Below, piece after piece: positions 22,159 through 34,850 of a stretch of 64,000 nt of DNA. Below the pieces are notes generated by a model that was not told where the DNA came from, did no database searches, and was given only the letters and a program-made list of their open reading frames with translations. This stretch comes from Nemophila menziesii. Taxonomy: Eukaryota; Streptophyta; Magnoliopsida; Boraginales; Hydrophyllaceae. How positions within the stretch are numbered: the stretch's first letter is position 1; each line of letters begins with the position of its first letter. Made by a program: the position numbers and the translations under genes. The stretch covers positions 5,314,501 through 5,378,500 of the forward strand of contig JARWIR010000035.1 in assembly GCA_029959085.1 (NCBI GenBank), read 5' to 3'.

Positions 22159-23661
22159 ATTTGGCACAAGAATAGTTCATTGGGTTTGTTTTGTACTAGC
22201 CTTTTTCAAGTGCATCCAAAATCTTCTTGTAAAATCTCACAAAACCCTATATTATGTATTGAAGATAAAGGTTCCCTGTCACATGACCAAAATTTGTTGA
22301 TTTTAGACATGTTCACACCGATAAAATTATATTAACGAACTATTTGTATTCCTCTCCTTCTATACATTATCATATACTTCCTTTTCTTCTCACACCTTTT
22401 AAAAGCACATTGTTTGAACCTATTTCATCATATTAGGAACCGACATCCAAAATATTCAACCATTTTTGCTAAGATCGACAATTATATATGGAGAAGATAT
22501 CTACTTTGTTGGAAATGGTGGAGATATAAAGTATACACGTCAAAACCAATCAGAGGAGTTTGTTCTAGGTGTGTGCCAAAAAAACATGGTTAATTTAGAT
22601 TCTATAGAAATTACTACTAACAACAGAGGCCAAAGAAACAAAAATTTGTACGTGGCTTAGTGGATTAGGTAATTAAATACTATACCTATATATTTCATTT
22701 TATAAAATATTTTTCAATTCATTTTGTAATTGATTTTGTGTATTTAAATGTTCGTTTTATGTATATTTGTGTGTCTGAATAAATATTTCAATTTTTCAAT
22801 TTTTAAACTGGTTATAAATGTAAAATATTTGTGTCAAGGTATCACCAAACCTTTTTTTAAAAGAACAAGATTGATTTTAAATATTATCAATACTTTAGAT
22901 TATTTATTAAAGAGACAAGATTTTTGTTATGCTATGAATTCTGATGGTTAGGTAAAGATGATGGTTATATCTCAAATTTGAATAGAGCGGATATGAAGTG
23001 TTTCTAGTATGTGTTGTGGATCCAAAAATTTGTTGCTTAATCTTGATTTGATTCTAAACAATATCTACTAATTTATACATTTTCAATGTATCTTTGTCTC
23101 TATGAGAAATTGACATTATTCTTGTTATTCTTTTTTATACTTATATTGATGTAAAAAATTTATCTATATGAGAACCATTCAAAATATATATTGTTTGGTC
23201 CTTTGTTTTTCATTTTTACTTTTTAAATTTTTTTTATTTTTTTTAAATCTCAAATATTTACAGAGTTTAGTATTTTATGGACATGTTATTTTTAAATTAT
23301 AAATTCTATAGATTATTTTTCTTTATGTTTACTATACATAATTGACTCTATATTTAACAATATAGATACATGTTAGTTTATGTACTTGTAAATTTCTAAA
23401 TAATAAATTGGATTTTGGAATCTATTGAGTACTATTATGTTTACAGATAACACTTTTTTTAGACGTCATTTATAAGACCATATAATTGTGTTTTCTCGGT
23501 GATAGTAGAATAGAAAAGAATTAAAATTTAATCAACATCATTAAATATAGATTAAATAATATGTTTTATACCTTGTAGCAGGTTATGTGTTACGTGAAGA
23601 GTTTAGATTATTCAAATAACAAGATCGTTGGCTGTAACATTTCAATTAAGTTTGTTTCTCC

Positions 23662-23835
23662 TTTTTTTTAGCAAAGAGAATTTTGGATTAATATCAGACC
23701 ATGAAACAAGAAATTACAATTAATCCACACCTTCAACTAATCACAAAAGAGAAAGTAAGAAACGAAATCCTAATAAACCTAAACAAGATTGCCTTGCTAT
23801 CCTCCAAACCCAACCTATAAAGAGTCATGCCTTAA
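23662..23835 (-). other. 3' UTR and poly-A tail of the H4 retrocopy
   Basis: Poly-T (23662-23669) on the plus strand is the A8 tail of a minus-strand transcript. Between tail and stop codon lies a 3' UTR-like stretch. Its part next to the stop (23791-23828) is a diverged direct repeat of 23829-23866, which encodes the H4 C-terminus. The array sequence AATTAAG...TTCTCC is interrupted exactly here. Confidence 0.8.
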
Positions 23836-24162
23836 CTATCCTCCAAAACTATAGAGAGTTCTGCCCTGCCTCTTAAGATCATAGTCAACATCCATGGTGG
23901 TCACTGTCTTCCTCCTAGCGTGTGCTTAGTGTAAGTGACAGCATCATGAATCACATTCTCGAGAAAGATCTGAGAACACCTCTTGTCTCTTTGTAAATCA
24001 ACCCTGAAATACCTTCATTCCACCTCTACGTGCTAAACCTCTACGTGCTAAACGCCTTATTGATGGCTTTTTGATTTCTTGGATGTTGTCATGGAACACC
24101 ATACGGTGTCGTTTTGCTCCTCCTTTCCCAAACCCCTTTCCTCCCTTTCCATGCCCAGATAT
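23836..24162 (-). pseudogene. H4: Histone H4 processed pseudogene
   Basis: Minus-strand translation gives [19 protein letters not shown], then [18 protein letters not shown], and ends RRKTVTTMDV...LKRQGRTLYSFGG-stop, which is histone H4 from residue 2 to its end (nucleosome core protein, 103 residues). Damage: the start codon is ATA; 15 bp encoding LARRG are duplicated (24023-24037 and 24038-24052); two single-base deletions lie in the middle and an extra 2 bases restore the frame before RRKTV. The length is 327 bp against 312 for an intact gene, which these changes account for. It is intronless with a poly-A tail, so it is a retrocopy, most likely mobilised by LINE machinery. A diffuse target duplication is possible (left TTTGTTTCTCCTT, right TTTTATATTCCTT). 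Confidence 0.93.
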
Positions 24163-24200
24163 TTTATAATATTACTTTGTATTGTTATTTTATATTCCTT
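24163..24200 (-). other. Possible 5' UTR and right junction of the H4 retrocopy
   Basis: AT-rich sequence between the lost start codon and the point where array sequence TTTTAGCTTGACC resumes. The exact 5' end of the retrocopy is unclear. Confidence 0.4.
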
Positions 24201-24684
24201 ATTTTAGCTTGACCACTAGAACATCAAAAATATGCCAATTGCTAAATAGGTTCATTAAAACAATATTTTTCTTGTAAATATATAATTTTATTAGTTAACC
24301 TTGTTGCACTATTTCTAAATTTTATACAATTCATGAGTTTGAGTATTTCAAAATATATAAATATTTTATTTTTTGTATACACAAAATCATGGATTTATTT
24401 ATTTTGGAATACATGAAATCACTTATATTATAATATTTACCTTTCTTGTTTTCAATATCGGTATCTTTATCATGTAGTGGTATTGATAATACACCCAAAC
24501 TATTAAATCTCTTTCCACAAAGCTTCTTTCCTGCTCAAGAAACCGCCGCCATTCGCTGACCATTCACCGCCATCATTAACATGGTTTCTTTACTCCATCA
24601 ACAAACAAATAAACAAATTAAGGTATAACAAATTAAATTTTAAAATTGAAATTCTAAATAAAATAGAATTATTTTAAAACTAAT

Positions 24685-24696
24685 TTCATCACTTTT
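24685..24696. repeat. LINE target-site duplication, left
   Basis: TTCATCACTTTT, identical to 29932-29943. In units without the LINE the region reads once, AATTTCATCACTTTTACAAT, confirming the insertion. Confidence 0.95.
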
Positions 24697-24972
24697 TGAG
24701 GGTGAACAAAAATGAGAGTCATGGAACGCGCTCACTTGTTGTATAGTTTCCGTTTTTTAATAGCTGACATTACTTTTCTTTTCTTTTTTCACTGAATCAA
24801 AGCACACCAAAACTTTCTTTTTTGGTTTCTCTTTCATCAGATTCTTTGTTTATCCCTAAATTTCTGGGATTTAACAAAGAGTCCATCAATTAAACAGTGC
24901 TTCTACAACCAAAAACCGCATCTGAATCTTTTGCTTCTTCTCTTCACCTTTAAAGCCTTCTTCGCTGCAACA
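24697..24972 (+). promoter_or_regulatory. 5' UTR of the LINE, likely internal promoter region
   Basis: Starts TGAGGGTGAACAAAAATGAG, then pyrimidine-rich tracts and TCTTCTCTTCACC before the ORF1 start in AACAATGGAT. LINEs transcribe from promoters inside this region; no specific element can be assigned here. Confidence 0.5.
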
Positions 24973-26220
24973 ATGGATCCAAAACGAAACACTAAACAAC
25001 AAGATATAACTTATATAATCTTTAAGAATACTAATGCATCAAAGCGCAATAGTACTATGAACCATTCTAATGGTGGTAAAAAGAATGGTAATAATCTAAA
25101 TGACAAGGGCAAGATAATTGGGCAATCATTAAAGGCTCAAAGCAACAAACAGAGTAGATCTTGATCTGAAATTCATCCTGAAGTGGTGGCGTCGATGGTA
25201 ACTAGCCCGCCTGTCAAAATAACACCTATGGTAATGGATACAAAGGTCACACCAGACGAAGTACGAATTGAGAAGGGAATTGAGAATGAGCAACCGAATA
25301 GATGGAATGTGTTGTTGAAAGTGAATATTAAACCTGTTCTTACGCTTGATTATCATGAACCAGTGCTCCATGAAGGATCTAAGATATGGTAGAACTGTTT
25401 AATTGGTCAGTTCATAGGGCACCACCACAATTCTACATGATAACTAACTCTGTGAAATATCAATGGAAAGAATTGGGTAGAGTGATTATTAAAATTGATG
25501 GTAATATGCTAGTTTTTATTTTTGAAGATGAGTACAAATATGATAAGGCTTTACAAGAGATTTGGCATATTGCTGGTAAACCACTCTTTCTGTGTGAATG
25601 GAAGGAGGATATGCAGTTTGAAAAAGTAGAACTAGATAAAATTCCTTTATGATTAGGCATAATAATACACCTATGAACCTCTGGACAAGAGATGGATTGA
25701 GCTATATTGAGAGTTGTGTAGGTATGCCTATATAGATGGATTCAATTACTGAATCAAGATGTAGACTAGGCTAACTCGTGTGTGTGGAAGTGGATCTTAC
25801 CAAGGAAATCATTAACAAGGTGTATGTGGATATTAGGATGAAGGAACTAAATAAAGTGGAAGTTGCATATGAATGGAGGCCAAAACCTTGCCCTAGCTGT
25901 AAAATCTTCCAGCATAATATATGTAAAGAATTAGAGGTAAGAAAGGAGTGGGTTCCAAAAAGGAAAGAGATACCTAATCAGAATGAAGGGATAGTTAGTT
26001 AACTAGGAGATAGGAAGAGTAATAAAAAACAAGTTGATGGTGAGGAAGAAGGTTGGAAGTATGTCACTAGGAGGTAAAAAATATTGGATCAACCTAGTAG
26101 TAACTCTTGCAGTTCTCCAATAATTCAAGGTGGAAATTATTTCAATGTTTTAAATAGTCATTTATCATCACTAAATGATTATGTCCTCAAAATTATACAT
26201 AGTGCTGGAAAGGAACCTCA
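24973..26220 (+). pseudogene. LINE ORF1 (DUF4283-like, zinc knuckle), broken
   Basis: Starts at ATG 24973 (AACAATGGAT, good context; MDPKRNTKQQ). The basic N-terminus is stopped at 25162-25164. KIW-stop-NCLIGQFIGH (near 25380-25430) leads by frameshift into FYMITNSVKYQWKELGRVII, then LQEIWHIAGKPLFLCEW, a DUF4283 domain (predicted nucleic-acid binding). A second frame change gives NLWTRDGLSYIESCVGMP, VEVDLTKEI and the CCHC-like knuckle CPSCKIFQHNIC (near 25897). The end reads GWKYVTRR-stop-K and YFNVLNS, a usual plant L1 ORF1 terminus. ORF1 protein normally coats LINE RNA; this copy cannot make a full one. Confidence 0.8.
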
Positions 26221-26226
26221 AAAACC

Positions 26227-29200
26227 ATGCTCCTCAGACAACAGGAAATTTCCAATTTCATATTCTATAATAAGGTACAACTGATATTTATATTAGAAAC
26301 TAATGTTAAAGTTCACAATGTACAAGATATAACGAAGAACAGTTGTAATGGATATAACATTATACATAACTATTCAAAAGACCCTAGTGGGAGAATTTGG
26401 ATCATATGGAGGGACAATGACATCAAAGCACATGTAATTGAAGATACACATCAATTTATCTTAATAGAGGTCATTAATAATAACGATTTGACTCATATTT
26501 TCTTAATGGTAGTATTTTCTAGCAGTGATGATAAAATTATAATGAATTTATGGAAGGATATGATGAAACGGAGTAATGTATATAAAGATGAGTTTTTTGG
26601 ATGTAAAGGGGACTATAATGAAATACTTAGAATAGAAGATAGGTTAAATTGTGATGAATTGTCTGGTTTAGCTGAGCAGTTTGTGGAGTGTATATATGAG
26701 GCTGAGCTATATGAACTTAATACATGTGGTAATTTTTACACATGGACTAATAGGAGTCTAACTCAGTTAAGGGCCAGCAGGATTGATAGGTTCTTTGTAA
26801 ATTCCAAATGGTTTGATAAAAGCCACTCAAATGTATTATTCTTAGCACCCTCGACTTCTGACCACTGTGCATTACATGTCACAGTTGGAAAACAAGTAAA
26901 TGAGGCCCTAGCTCATTCAAATATTCTAATGTGTGGTCTAAACATGAAAAATTTATGGAAGTGGTAGTGAAACTTGGAATGATGATGTACAGGGCACTAA
27001 GGTGTTCAAGTTTTACTCAAGACAAAGAGAAGTTAAGAAAGCTTTGGAAAAATTTAATATACAATATTTTAAAAGGGATTCAAATCAGACACAAACCATG
27101 AGAGAGAATCTGAAGAAGCTACAAAATATGATTTTGAAGGGGGACTTTAGAGATATAAGATTGGATGAAGAGAAAGTGCTTCTTCATAGCCTTGAGAAAA
27201 CTATAAGTCATGAACATGAAGTACTAAAACAAAAATCTAGGTTCACTTGGGTAGTAGAAAGTGACTGCAACTCCTCATATTATTATAAAGTGATCAAAGG
27301 GAGGCAAGTCAGGAATAGAGTAACTATACTAGTTAATGAGAATGGGACTATTTTAACTGAACCAAAAATCAAATCAAGGAGAAATTTGTGGAGTTCTATA
27401 CTCAGTTAATTGGAACTCAATATCCAAGGGAGGAGTTTTGCTCAGTACAGGTCCTTCATGAGTTAGTAGGATGTACATTGTCTCTAAAGAAAATTAATAT
27501 GTTGAATGCACCTGTTACATATGTTGAAATTAAGGCGGATCTATTTTCAATAGATGACAGAAAATGCCCTGGGCGTGATGGGTTTACTTCTAATTTCTAT
27601 AAAGCTGCCTGGACAATTGTGGGTGAAGATTTCTACAGGGCTGTTCATGAAATACTGGACAAGAATATTATGCCTAAAAGGTTTAATGCCACCAATATCA
27701 CTTTGATACCTAAGGTCAATACTCCATCAAGTGTCAAACAATCTAGGCCAATTTATTGTGTTAGTACATTTTATAAAACAATTTGAAGAGTGTTTGCTAA
27801 TAGAATAAAGAAGATTCTATAGTCTATAATAGCTAGTAATCAAGCAGCTTCTGTGGGCAATAGATTTATATGTGACAACATATTGGTAGCTCAGGAAGTA
27901 ATACATAATTATGATAAAGATAATGTATCCCCAAGATGACTATCGATGTTGATATGCAGAAGACTTATGATATCATTAATTGACAATTTTTATTCAATAC
28001 TCTTGAGGCTATGAAGTTTCCAAGGAAGATGATTGGGTGGATCAAAATGTGTGTAAGTACACCCACATACTCAATTGGAATCAACAGTGAAATGGTAGGT
28101 TACTTTAAGGGGAGTAGAGGGTTAAGACAAGGGGACCCACTATCCTCTTACCTTTTTATTATTTGTATGTAGGTTTTCACTACCCTATTTAAGATGATTG
28201 GTCTAAATAAGTAGTTCAGCTATCATCCAAAGTCTGGTAATATTGAGCTAAACCATATTATATTTGCTGATGACTTATTGATTTTTGCTGAAGCAAATGA
28301 GAGGTTAGCTAGATTAATAGAGGAAGGAATTGATGTATTTGCCAGGATATTTGGTCTTAGGATTAATGAAAGCAAAAGTCATATTTATTTTGGGGGGGTA
28401 AAATACTTAGTTGATGGATAAGGTATGTAGAATTTTAGGGATTGGTGAAGGAGTACTTCCTGTTAGGTATCTGGGATCCAAAAAAAAACAATATGGATGA
28501 TTCAAATAAATTGGTGGATAAACTATGTGAAGCAGTAAAGTCGTGGAGTAATGAACTTCTAACCTATGATGGGAGACTTGAGTTGATGAGGGTTGTCATA
28601 GTCAGTAAAATCATGTATTGGTGTAGGGTTTTCATGCTCTCGAAATATGCTATTTATAAGTTGAATTAGGTACTAACTAACTTTTTATGGAAGGGTTGTA
28701 TGGATGGAGCTAGAGGTGCAAAGGTGTCTTGGATTAATATGTGTAAACCAAAGGATGAAGGGGACTGAATATACCAAACTTGGAGTATCTGAATAAGACT
28801 TGCCTGCATGGTATTTTTTTTAGAATATATAAAAAGAATGACAATTTATTGAGCATATGGGCCCATGAAAATTTCATATAGGGAAGGTGTATATGGAGTA
28901 TGCCTATTAAAAGTGATATAACTTGGACCTAGAAGAAGGTCATTAAGATGAGAGATAGTGCTTATCATTTTATAACTCATAATATTTGTGATGGGGCTAA
29001 TACTTTTTTATTTTGGGATAAATTGATTGATTGTGATAATGTGTAGGTGACTCTTGGTAGGGAGATCAAGTGGGGGGGATATGGAATTAAAAAACTGTAC
29101 ATAGTTGTTTTATAAGGGGTAGGAGGCATTCCCCTACCATTTACATAGGATAAGTGATAAGATACATGCTCAACTTAATCTGAGAAGGGATAAAATTATA

Positions 29201-29797
29201 TGGAGTGCTAATATAAAGGGAAAATTCTCCTTCAAGAATACTTTGGAACATATTAGAGATAAGAGACATAAATTAGACTGGACTAGATTGGTTCAGTGTA
29301 GGAGAAATGTTCCAAAGTGTAGTTTCTGCACTTGGTTAACTTGTCTTTATAGGATGCCAACTAAAATAATGATCAGTGTGTGGGTGGTTTGAGTAAATAC
29401 TATATGTGAGCTATGTCGGAGAGCAGTAGAGGAAATGGACCACCTTTTTATACTTTGCTCTTTCTCTAAAAGGATTCATAGGACGTGTTTCAGTTTGTGT
29501 GAACTTAATCTACCTAATATAAAAGGTTGGGATGAATTAATTGAGTATATTCTTGATAAAGCTGATGATAAGTTCATGGAAGCTGTTATAGCTAGGTCTT
29601 TTACTACTTATTTTTACATTATTTGGAATAACATGAATGCTTATATCCATGATGGAAGGAGAGCTGATGAGGAGCAGAATATGAGTAGTATACAGTTCTT
29701 GATTAATGCAAAAATTAATAATTGCAACAGGTTTAAGGATAAGAGGAACATGTCTAGAATTGCGCAGAAGTGGCATATGTGTAATATTTTTAAGTAG
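26227..29797 (+). pseudogene. LINE ORF2 (endonuclease, reverse transcriptase, zinc finger), broken
   Basis: Endonuclease 26227-26967: catalytic-type motifs LETNVK (Glu24), GDYNE (Asp129, Asn131; GDFN in active L1s), ASRIDRFFVNSKW and the terminal TSDHCALH (Asp212, His213), so the main active-site residues remain. Linker 27002-27409. Reverse transcriptase: KCPGRDGFTSNFYKAAW (near 27562), NITLIPK, SRPIYCVSTFYKTI, then stops; LRQGDPLSS-like sequence near 28120 and FADD intact at 28263-28274. C-terminal zinc finger CELCRRAVEEMDHLFILC (29405-29458). At least four in-frame stops or frameshifts between 26967 and 29435 prevent a full product. Nicking and target-primed reverse transcription are the roles in active relatives. 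Confidence 0.88.
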
Positions 29798-29931
29798 TTG
29801 TGTCCTTATTTTATTTGATCTAAAAATAGTTTTCAACGTTAGAAATGTCATAGCTGTAGCTTTAGTGGCTCTTTAGCTTGTAAGGTTTACAACAATGTTA
29901 GATATAAATAGAAAGTTACTTATCAAAAAAA

Positions 29932-29943
29932 TTCATCACTTTT
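29932..29943. repeat. LINE target-site duplication, right
   Basis: TTCATCACTTTT directly after the A-tail, matching 24685-24696. Confidence 0.95.
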
Positions 29944-30310
29944 AGTATTTTTCAAAATTATCTTATTTAAAAATAAAGACAATCATGAGGTTTATAATAT
30001 TTTTATAAAAATTCTATAATGTTTATTTCTTGAATGTTGTAAAACTTTTACTGTATGAGAAGTCATCCACTAAGAATACAGGTGTGGATATCATATTATT
30101 ATACAAATCCTACAATAGCCATTTTGGTCCTATATTGTATTTCTTTAGAATTGATTCGCAGTAAAAATTCATTTGTTACAATTGCAATTTTTGTCCTATA
30201 CTGCACTTTATTGAATTATTTTGTAGTAAATATTCATTTGACAAATGCTGAAATTTATTCTTATACTGCATGAATTGTTTTGCATTAAATATTCATTTGA
30301 CGCAACGTTG

Positions 30311-30615
30311 AATACGGTTACACAATCAAGTGAAAATTGTATTACACAACCTATTGAATTATATCGTGCAACCCAACCAAGTGAATTTTATCGCACAGCC
30401 AAGTAAATTTTATCGCACAATCTCGTGAATTTTGTCGTATATCCTCGTGAACTGTGCTTCATATCCTAATGGTGCACAACCTAGTGAATTGTGTCACATA
30501 ACCCAGTGATGGACCTTATGAAGAAAGTTTAATGAACGCACAGCCTAATGAATTATGTCGCATAACCTAGTGAATTATGTCGCCTAGTGAATAGTGAATT
30601 ATGTCACCTAGTGAA
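30311..30615. repeat. Minisatellite in U3
   Basis: Degenerate monomers of about 20 bp such as GTGAATTTTATCGCACAGCC, with a non-repeat insertion TGGACCTTATGAAGAAAG near 30512, which is a copy of the sequence that normally follows the array. Confidence 0.75.
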
Positions 30616-31349
30616 TTGTATTAAGGACCTGAATTGTTAGTGAATTGGGCTGAACCTTATGAATAAAGTTTAATGAAAAAAACGGATATGTCCTCCATCA
30701 TAGGACAAGGGGTGTCCAAAAAGGTTACGTCATATTGAAAGAGGAACATGAAAACTGAAAATGAATCAACTATGGATGCATAATTTTTTTATTTATATAT
30801 GTAATAAACAAGTTTAACTATAAAATTAATTATAAAGAATATAGATTATATTTCATACAAGTTTCAAATTGAATAAGGACTACAAACTACTTCAAAATTT
30901 AGTTAACGCTAATTAGATGTTATGTTTCTTATACTACGGTAGATTTGTAATCTTTCTTTGTAGTGATCATCTTAAAATAAAACTACTTGTATAAATGTTT
31001 GAACTTCAATAAAATTTAAAAGTATATAAAATTGGGACAATACATTTGAGTTCAATCAAGCTGATAGTTTTTTAGTTAAAATACATGAATTAAATAAAAT
31101 AATAAGGGATAAAATTGTTCATCCAATTCCAGATTACTTAAAAATCCCTCGCAGAAATTTGATCAAATCCTGGATAGACATATTTATAGTTATTTGGAAT
31201 GAAATTAAACATGAATGTAAATGTTAGTTTCTACATTTCTAAGCTGATGAACCTACAAATTAAAAAAGAATTTATTCCTATTATTACAAAAGTCTCTAAT
31301 TTTCTATATAAAAAACTAACCATTCCAATTATACTCAAATACAACAATA

Positions 31350-34300
31350 AGTTTTGGGTAACTCGGAGAGAGACGATGTAAATAGTAACATTCACATGTT
31401 TTAAAAAATTACAGTGGTTTATCCTTCAATAATTAAAAAATCACTAAAATGTCTTGCCATTACAAGGAACTAGTATCTTGGAATTATCCAAAACAAAGAT
31501 AAAATACTTGTAGACAAATATTTATTGGTAAAGTAGGCATCACAAAATGTATCAAAGATAGAAGATGGGTCTCCATGTTGGGAGGAGTTAACTAAAATAT
31601 TAACATGCGTAGCATCACTGATGCCTTTCAGTTATAAATTATTCAATCTTCCTTGATAATTTTCATCATTTAGATTTCAGCCAAAATGATTTCCTATTTG
31701 GTTCTCAGTTATGTGACTTCAAAAAGATATTTCATTCTGTCTAAAATTTCAAGTGTATGATATTAATTGGGGTAATATCGTTATCAAAAAAACTATAATT
31801 TTAGGACTATAAAATAACTATATGTTTCACTATTTTTTTCGAGTGATTGTAAAGTCGGTATCATTTATTTAAGACACATTTCCACTTTATATATCTTACT
31901 CCCCACAATATATACTCATTCCAACACATCAACTAAACACAATTTTTTCTAAATCCAAGGATATGTATGGCTACGAAACGATGAACCTTTAGTAAATTGC
32001 TCAAATTTAAGGTTAGTAATATCATGATATCTTATTCTTGTCTTGCAGCTTCTTTTATTTGAATGAGAAGAAATAATTATATATTACTCCTCCAACCAAC
32101 TCATGAAGCGGGGTATTGATAATGAATTGTATCTTAAATGGGTGAAATTTGTTTGGATAAACTCTATTTTAGCCCATCCCATTAGTGTTTTGGAGTTCTT
32201 GAAATTTATGAACATTTGCATTCTCTGGTTTTTTGATCAAGATATGAGTCGGGTGCCACTAATCATCCCAGCTTTTAATATTTGATAACTTTTTTATTTG
32301 CATGGTGCATCCCTATTTAAACACCTACCAGCCATGATAGTTACTCAAGTCAATGATTAAATTTTCTTTTTTTGAAAGAACAAGAACAAAGAATTTGGAA
32401 TATAAGGCCCTTAAGAATTTTGAAAACCATATAATCCTGTCTATTAAGGAGTTACTAAGAAGTTAATGCTAGGAGTTCCATGTTCATAACATTTAATTCT
32501 CTAGAACCCAATCCTCCATATGTTTTGTTCAGTAATTTTACACTAGGATTTCAAGTGAATCATATTTTTTCCACCCGAATCCAACGAGAAATTTGCCACC
32601 ATTCTAAATATGTTATTACAAAATGTTGTTTGAAATTTAAAATCAACATCTAGTAATTAAGAAAGGGTTGGAAGACAAAAATAATACGGACCTTCTTTAT
32701 TCCATCATGGAGGATTCTCTTTTTCCAACCATTGGGTCTTTGTAAAACATGTCCTTCATCCATTGAAGGATTCTGATATTGGACCTCATGTAATTCATCA
32801 AGATTTCCAGATATTAATCAATACCAAGAGATATTATTTAATGGTTGATAATATTACTTAGAGTACCTTCATTTAGCAGTTGCTTAATTTTCTTTGATTC
32901 ACCCACTAAACCAGAGTTTTGTTGTATTTCTTTTAACCTCTTTGAACATGGAAATTTTAGAGTTCTTAAGACTAACCATGAAGAGTGAGCCATATACAAA
33001 TAGTAATTGAGATAGGCTTAATCACTTTCTAGAAAGCTTAATCCTTTTTAAATTTCCATATACCTTTCAAAATTAATGTGACCAAGAATGCTTTATTCAT
33101 GAGACTTAAAAAAGACGGTGAGATGTGTTTCCATGTTTGATTCAATTATAAAGTGTGATATGTTAAACAAGATCAGAATTAATAGAAATTTGGTACTTTT
33201 TAGTCAAGACATATTTCATGATCCTACCAATCTAGATCTATTGAAAAAACAACTTTCTAAGGATATTTTTTTATGTGTTCATCTACTCTAACCTTATCAA
33301 GTTCGACAAAAGCTTAATAATTGGTTGTTTCTTTATTTATTTTTGAATTAATAAGATATGTCATTAGACAGAATAATATTTTGATGGGTAGCATACTTAA
33401 TAGGTGAAACAAGAGCATCCAATGAAGGAGTTAGTTGTTATATATGTTATGATCTTATAGTAAATATTAGCGTAGGAAATTGGTCGGTAATTGCCAATTT
33501 TAATATAGGACTCATCTTAGGGGACATAAGTGTTAGTGGTATTATTAATCATGATAACATAATATTTACCCTCAAAGAAGCAAGTATCCATTGGGAATCG
33601 ACTTTGACGATTTCCAAGTATATGATAGGATAGGCTAAGAATTGTCCATGGCCCTGCAGATTTCTTATCACCCATTAAAAATACATTCTTGACACTCTAA
33701 AATGTTGAGGGTAACATGACATCAATGTTCATCTCATACATGACTTTGCAAGGTTGATGATCAACAACACCTATTCCTTTTGAGAAATGATCCCTCTGAT
33801 AAATATTCTCATTAAAGGAGACCAAATTACCTTTAATGATCATTATGTCATCTTATATACCTCATTATAATCTTAAATTATAGTGATTCATTTGAAATTT
33901 TTACTTTGGGCCATCGAGAAATAAAAGAAGGTCGTGTTCATGTAACTATCTATCACCAAATTATCTCTCGATCTACCTTTCATGAAAGCTTCTTCTGGAG
34001 TTCAAATACTATCCAGGGAAATATTAATATAAATCATATCCTCCAAAGTCTCTACCACGCAAGACTCATTCTAGAGGAGAATAAGACTTTCTTGAGGACC
34101 TTTGATCAATATATAATTATTCTTGAATGTTTTTCTAGTCCAATTATTGAAAAAATCAATTATTAGAATCCATAATACCAATTAGTTCCCAAGTCCCATC
34201 TAAACAACTCACAAAATCGCGTAATGGATTGAGAGAATGAAGGCTTACAAATAAAAAAGACATGAAACTTTTTAGATTCGATGGTCGATGGAACATTAAA

Positions 34301-34850
34301 AATGGAGTTTGGGAAGATATTAAAACATTGTTGATTATAGAGATCTCGTTTGATTCTAACACTATCATTATAATCAAATGACCTTTTACTTCTCCAAGCG
34401 AAGAAACAATCCTTCGTTGGTAAATTCATCAAGCCATTAATAGTGATGATATCCCAAAATGTTTCAGTTTGAGTATTATTTTCATCTCTTAAATATTTAT
34501 TTTTAGAAGGTTGTAGATATGTAGTTGAAATATAGTTATATAACCAATGGTACATTACAACAAGTATTCTATTTTGGTAAGTCATCCTAATGTTTATTGC
34601 ACTGCTCGAAGTTGTTTGGCACATGAAAAAAACCAAGTAACCAAGAAATGTTGTACTTTCCTATAGAACGACTCACAAAGATATAGCTATTAGCTAAAAC
34701 GAACCTAAGATCAATACTATTCATCCTCAAGATAGAACCTTTACATACTTCTCGCATACCATTAGAGGACACATAGTGCTAGTACTGAAAATGACGTTCA
34801 GCCATAATGGATTTATAATCACTATAGACTTGATTTCAGACTCTAAAATA
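31350..34850 (-). pseudogene. Fossil LINE in U3
   Basis: Same minus-strand fossil as in U1. A longer open piece (34163-34636) preserves STTYLQPSKNKYLRDENNTQ, INGLMNLPTKDCFFAW and the end of the endonuclease. The FADD equivalent is FVYG (32989-33000). Stops and frameshifts throughout. Confidence 0.62.

Larger units (their letters stand above)
22466..24640 (+). other. Unidentified possible split-gene relic in U3
   Basis: The reading YGEDIYFVGNGGDIKYTR, then SEEFVLGVCQKNMV, is open for 64 codons (22466-22660) and looks more protein-like than the other short frames. It runs up to a GT donor-like site, GATTA|GGTAATT near 22665. About 0.9 kb later, CAG|GTTATGTG near 23580 looks like an acceptor, after which VGHNI-type peptide follows in other units. 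In U4 the same marks give an intron of about 901 bp (38064-38964). The H4 retrocopy interrupts the downstream part. I do not recognise the family and cannot exclude chance. Confidence 0.3.
24697..29931 (+). mobile_element. L1-type LINE, nearly full length, inactive (5235 bp)
   Basis: Non-LTR retrotransposon bounded by a perfect 12 bp target-site duplication and ending in A7 after CTTAT. It contains a 5' UTR (24697-24972), ORF1 (DUF4283-like and zinc knuckle), ORF2 (endonuclease, reverse transcriptase, C-terminal zinc finger) and a 3' UTR of about 130 bp. Both ORFs carry stops and frameshifts. It lies within the unit segment that precedes the minisatellite, and the flanking unit sequence resumes exactly after the right duplication. 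It is younger than the array, because no other unit has it. Confidence 0.93.
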
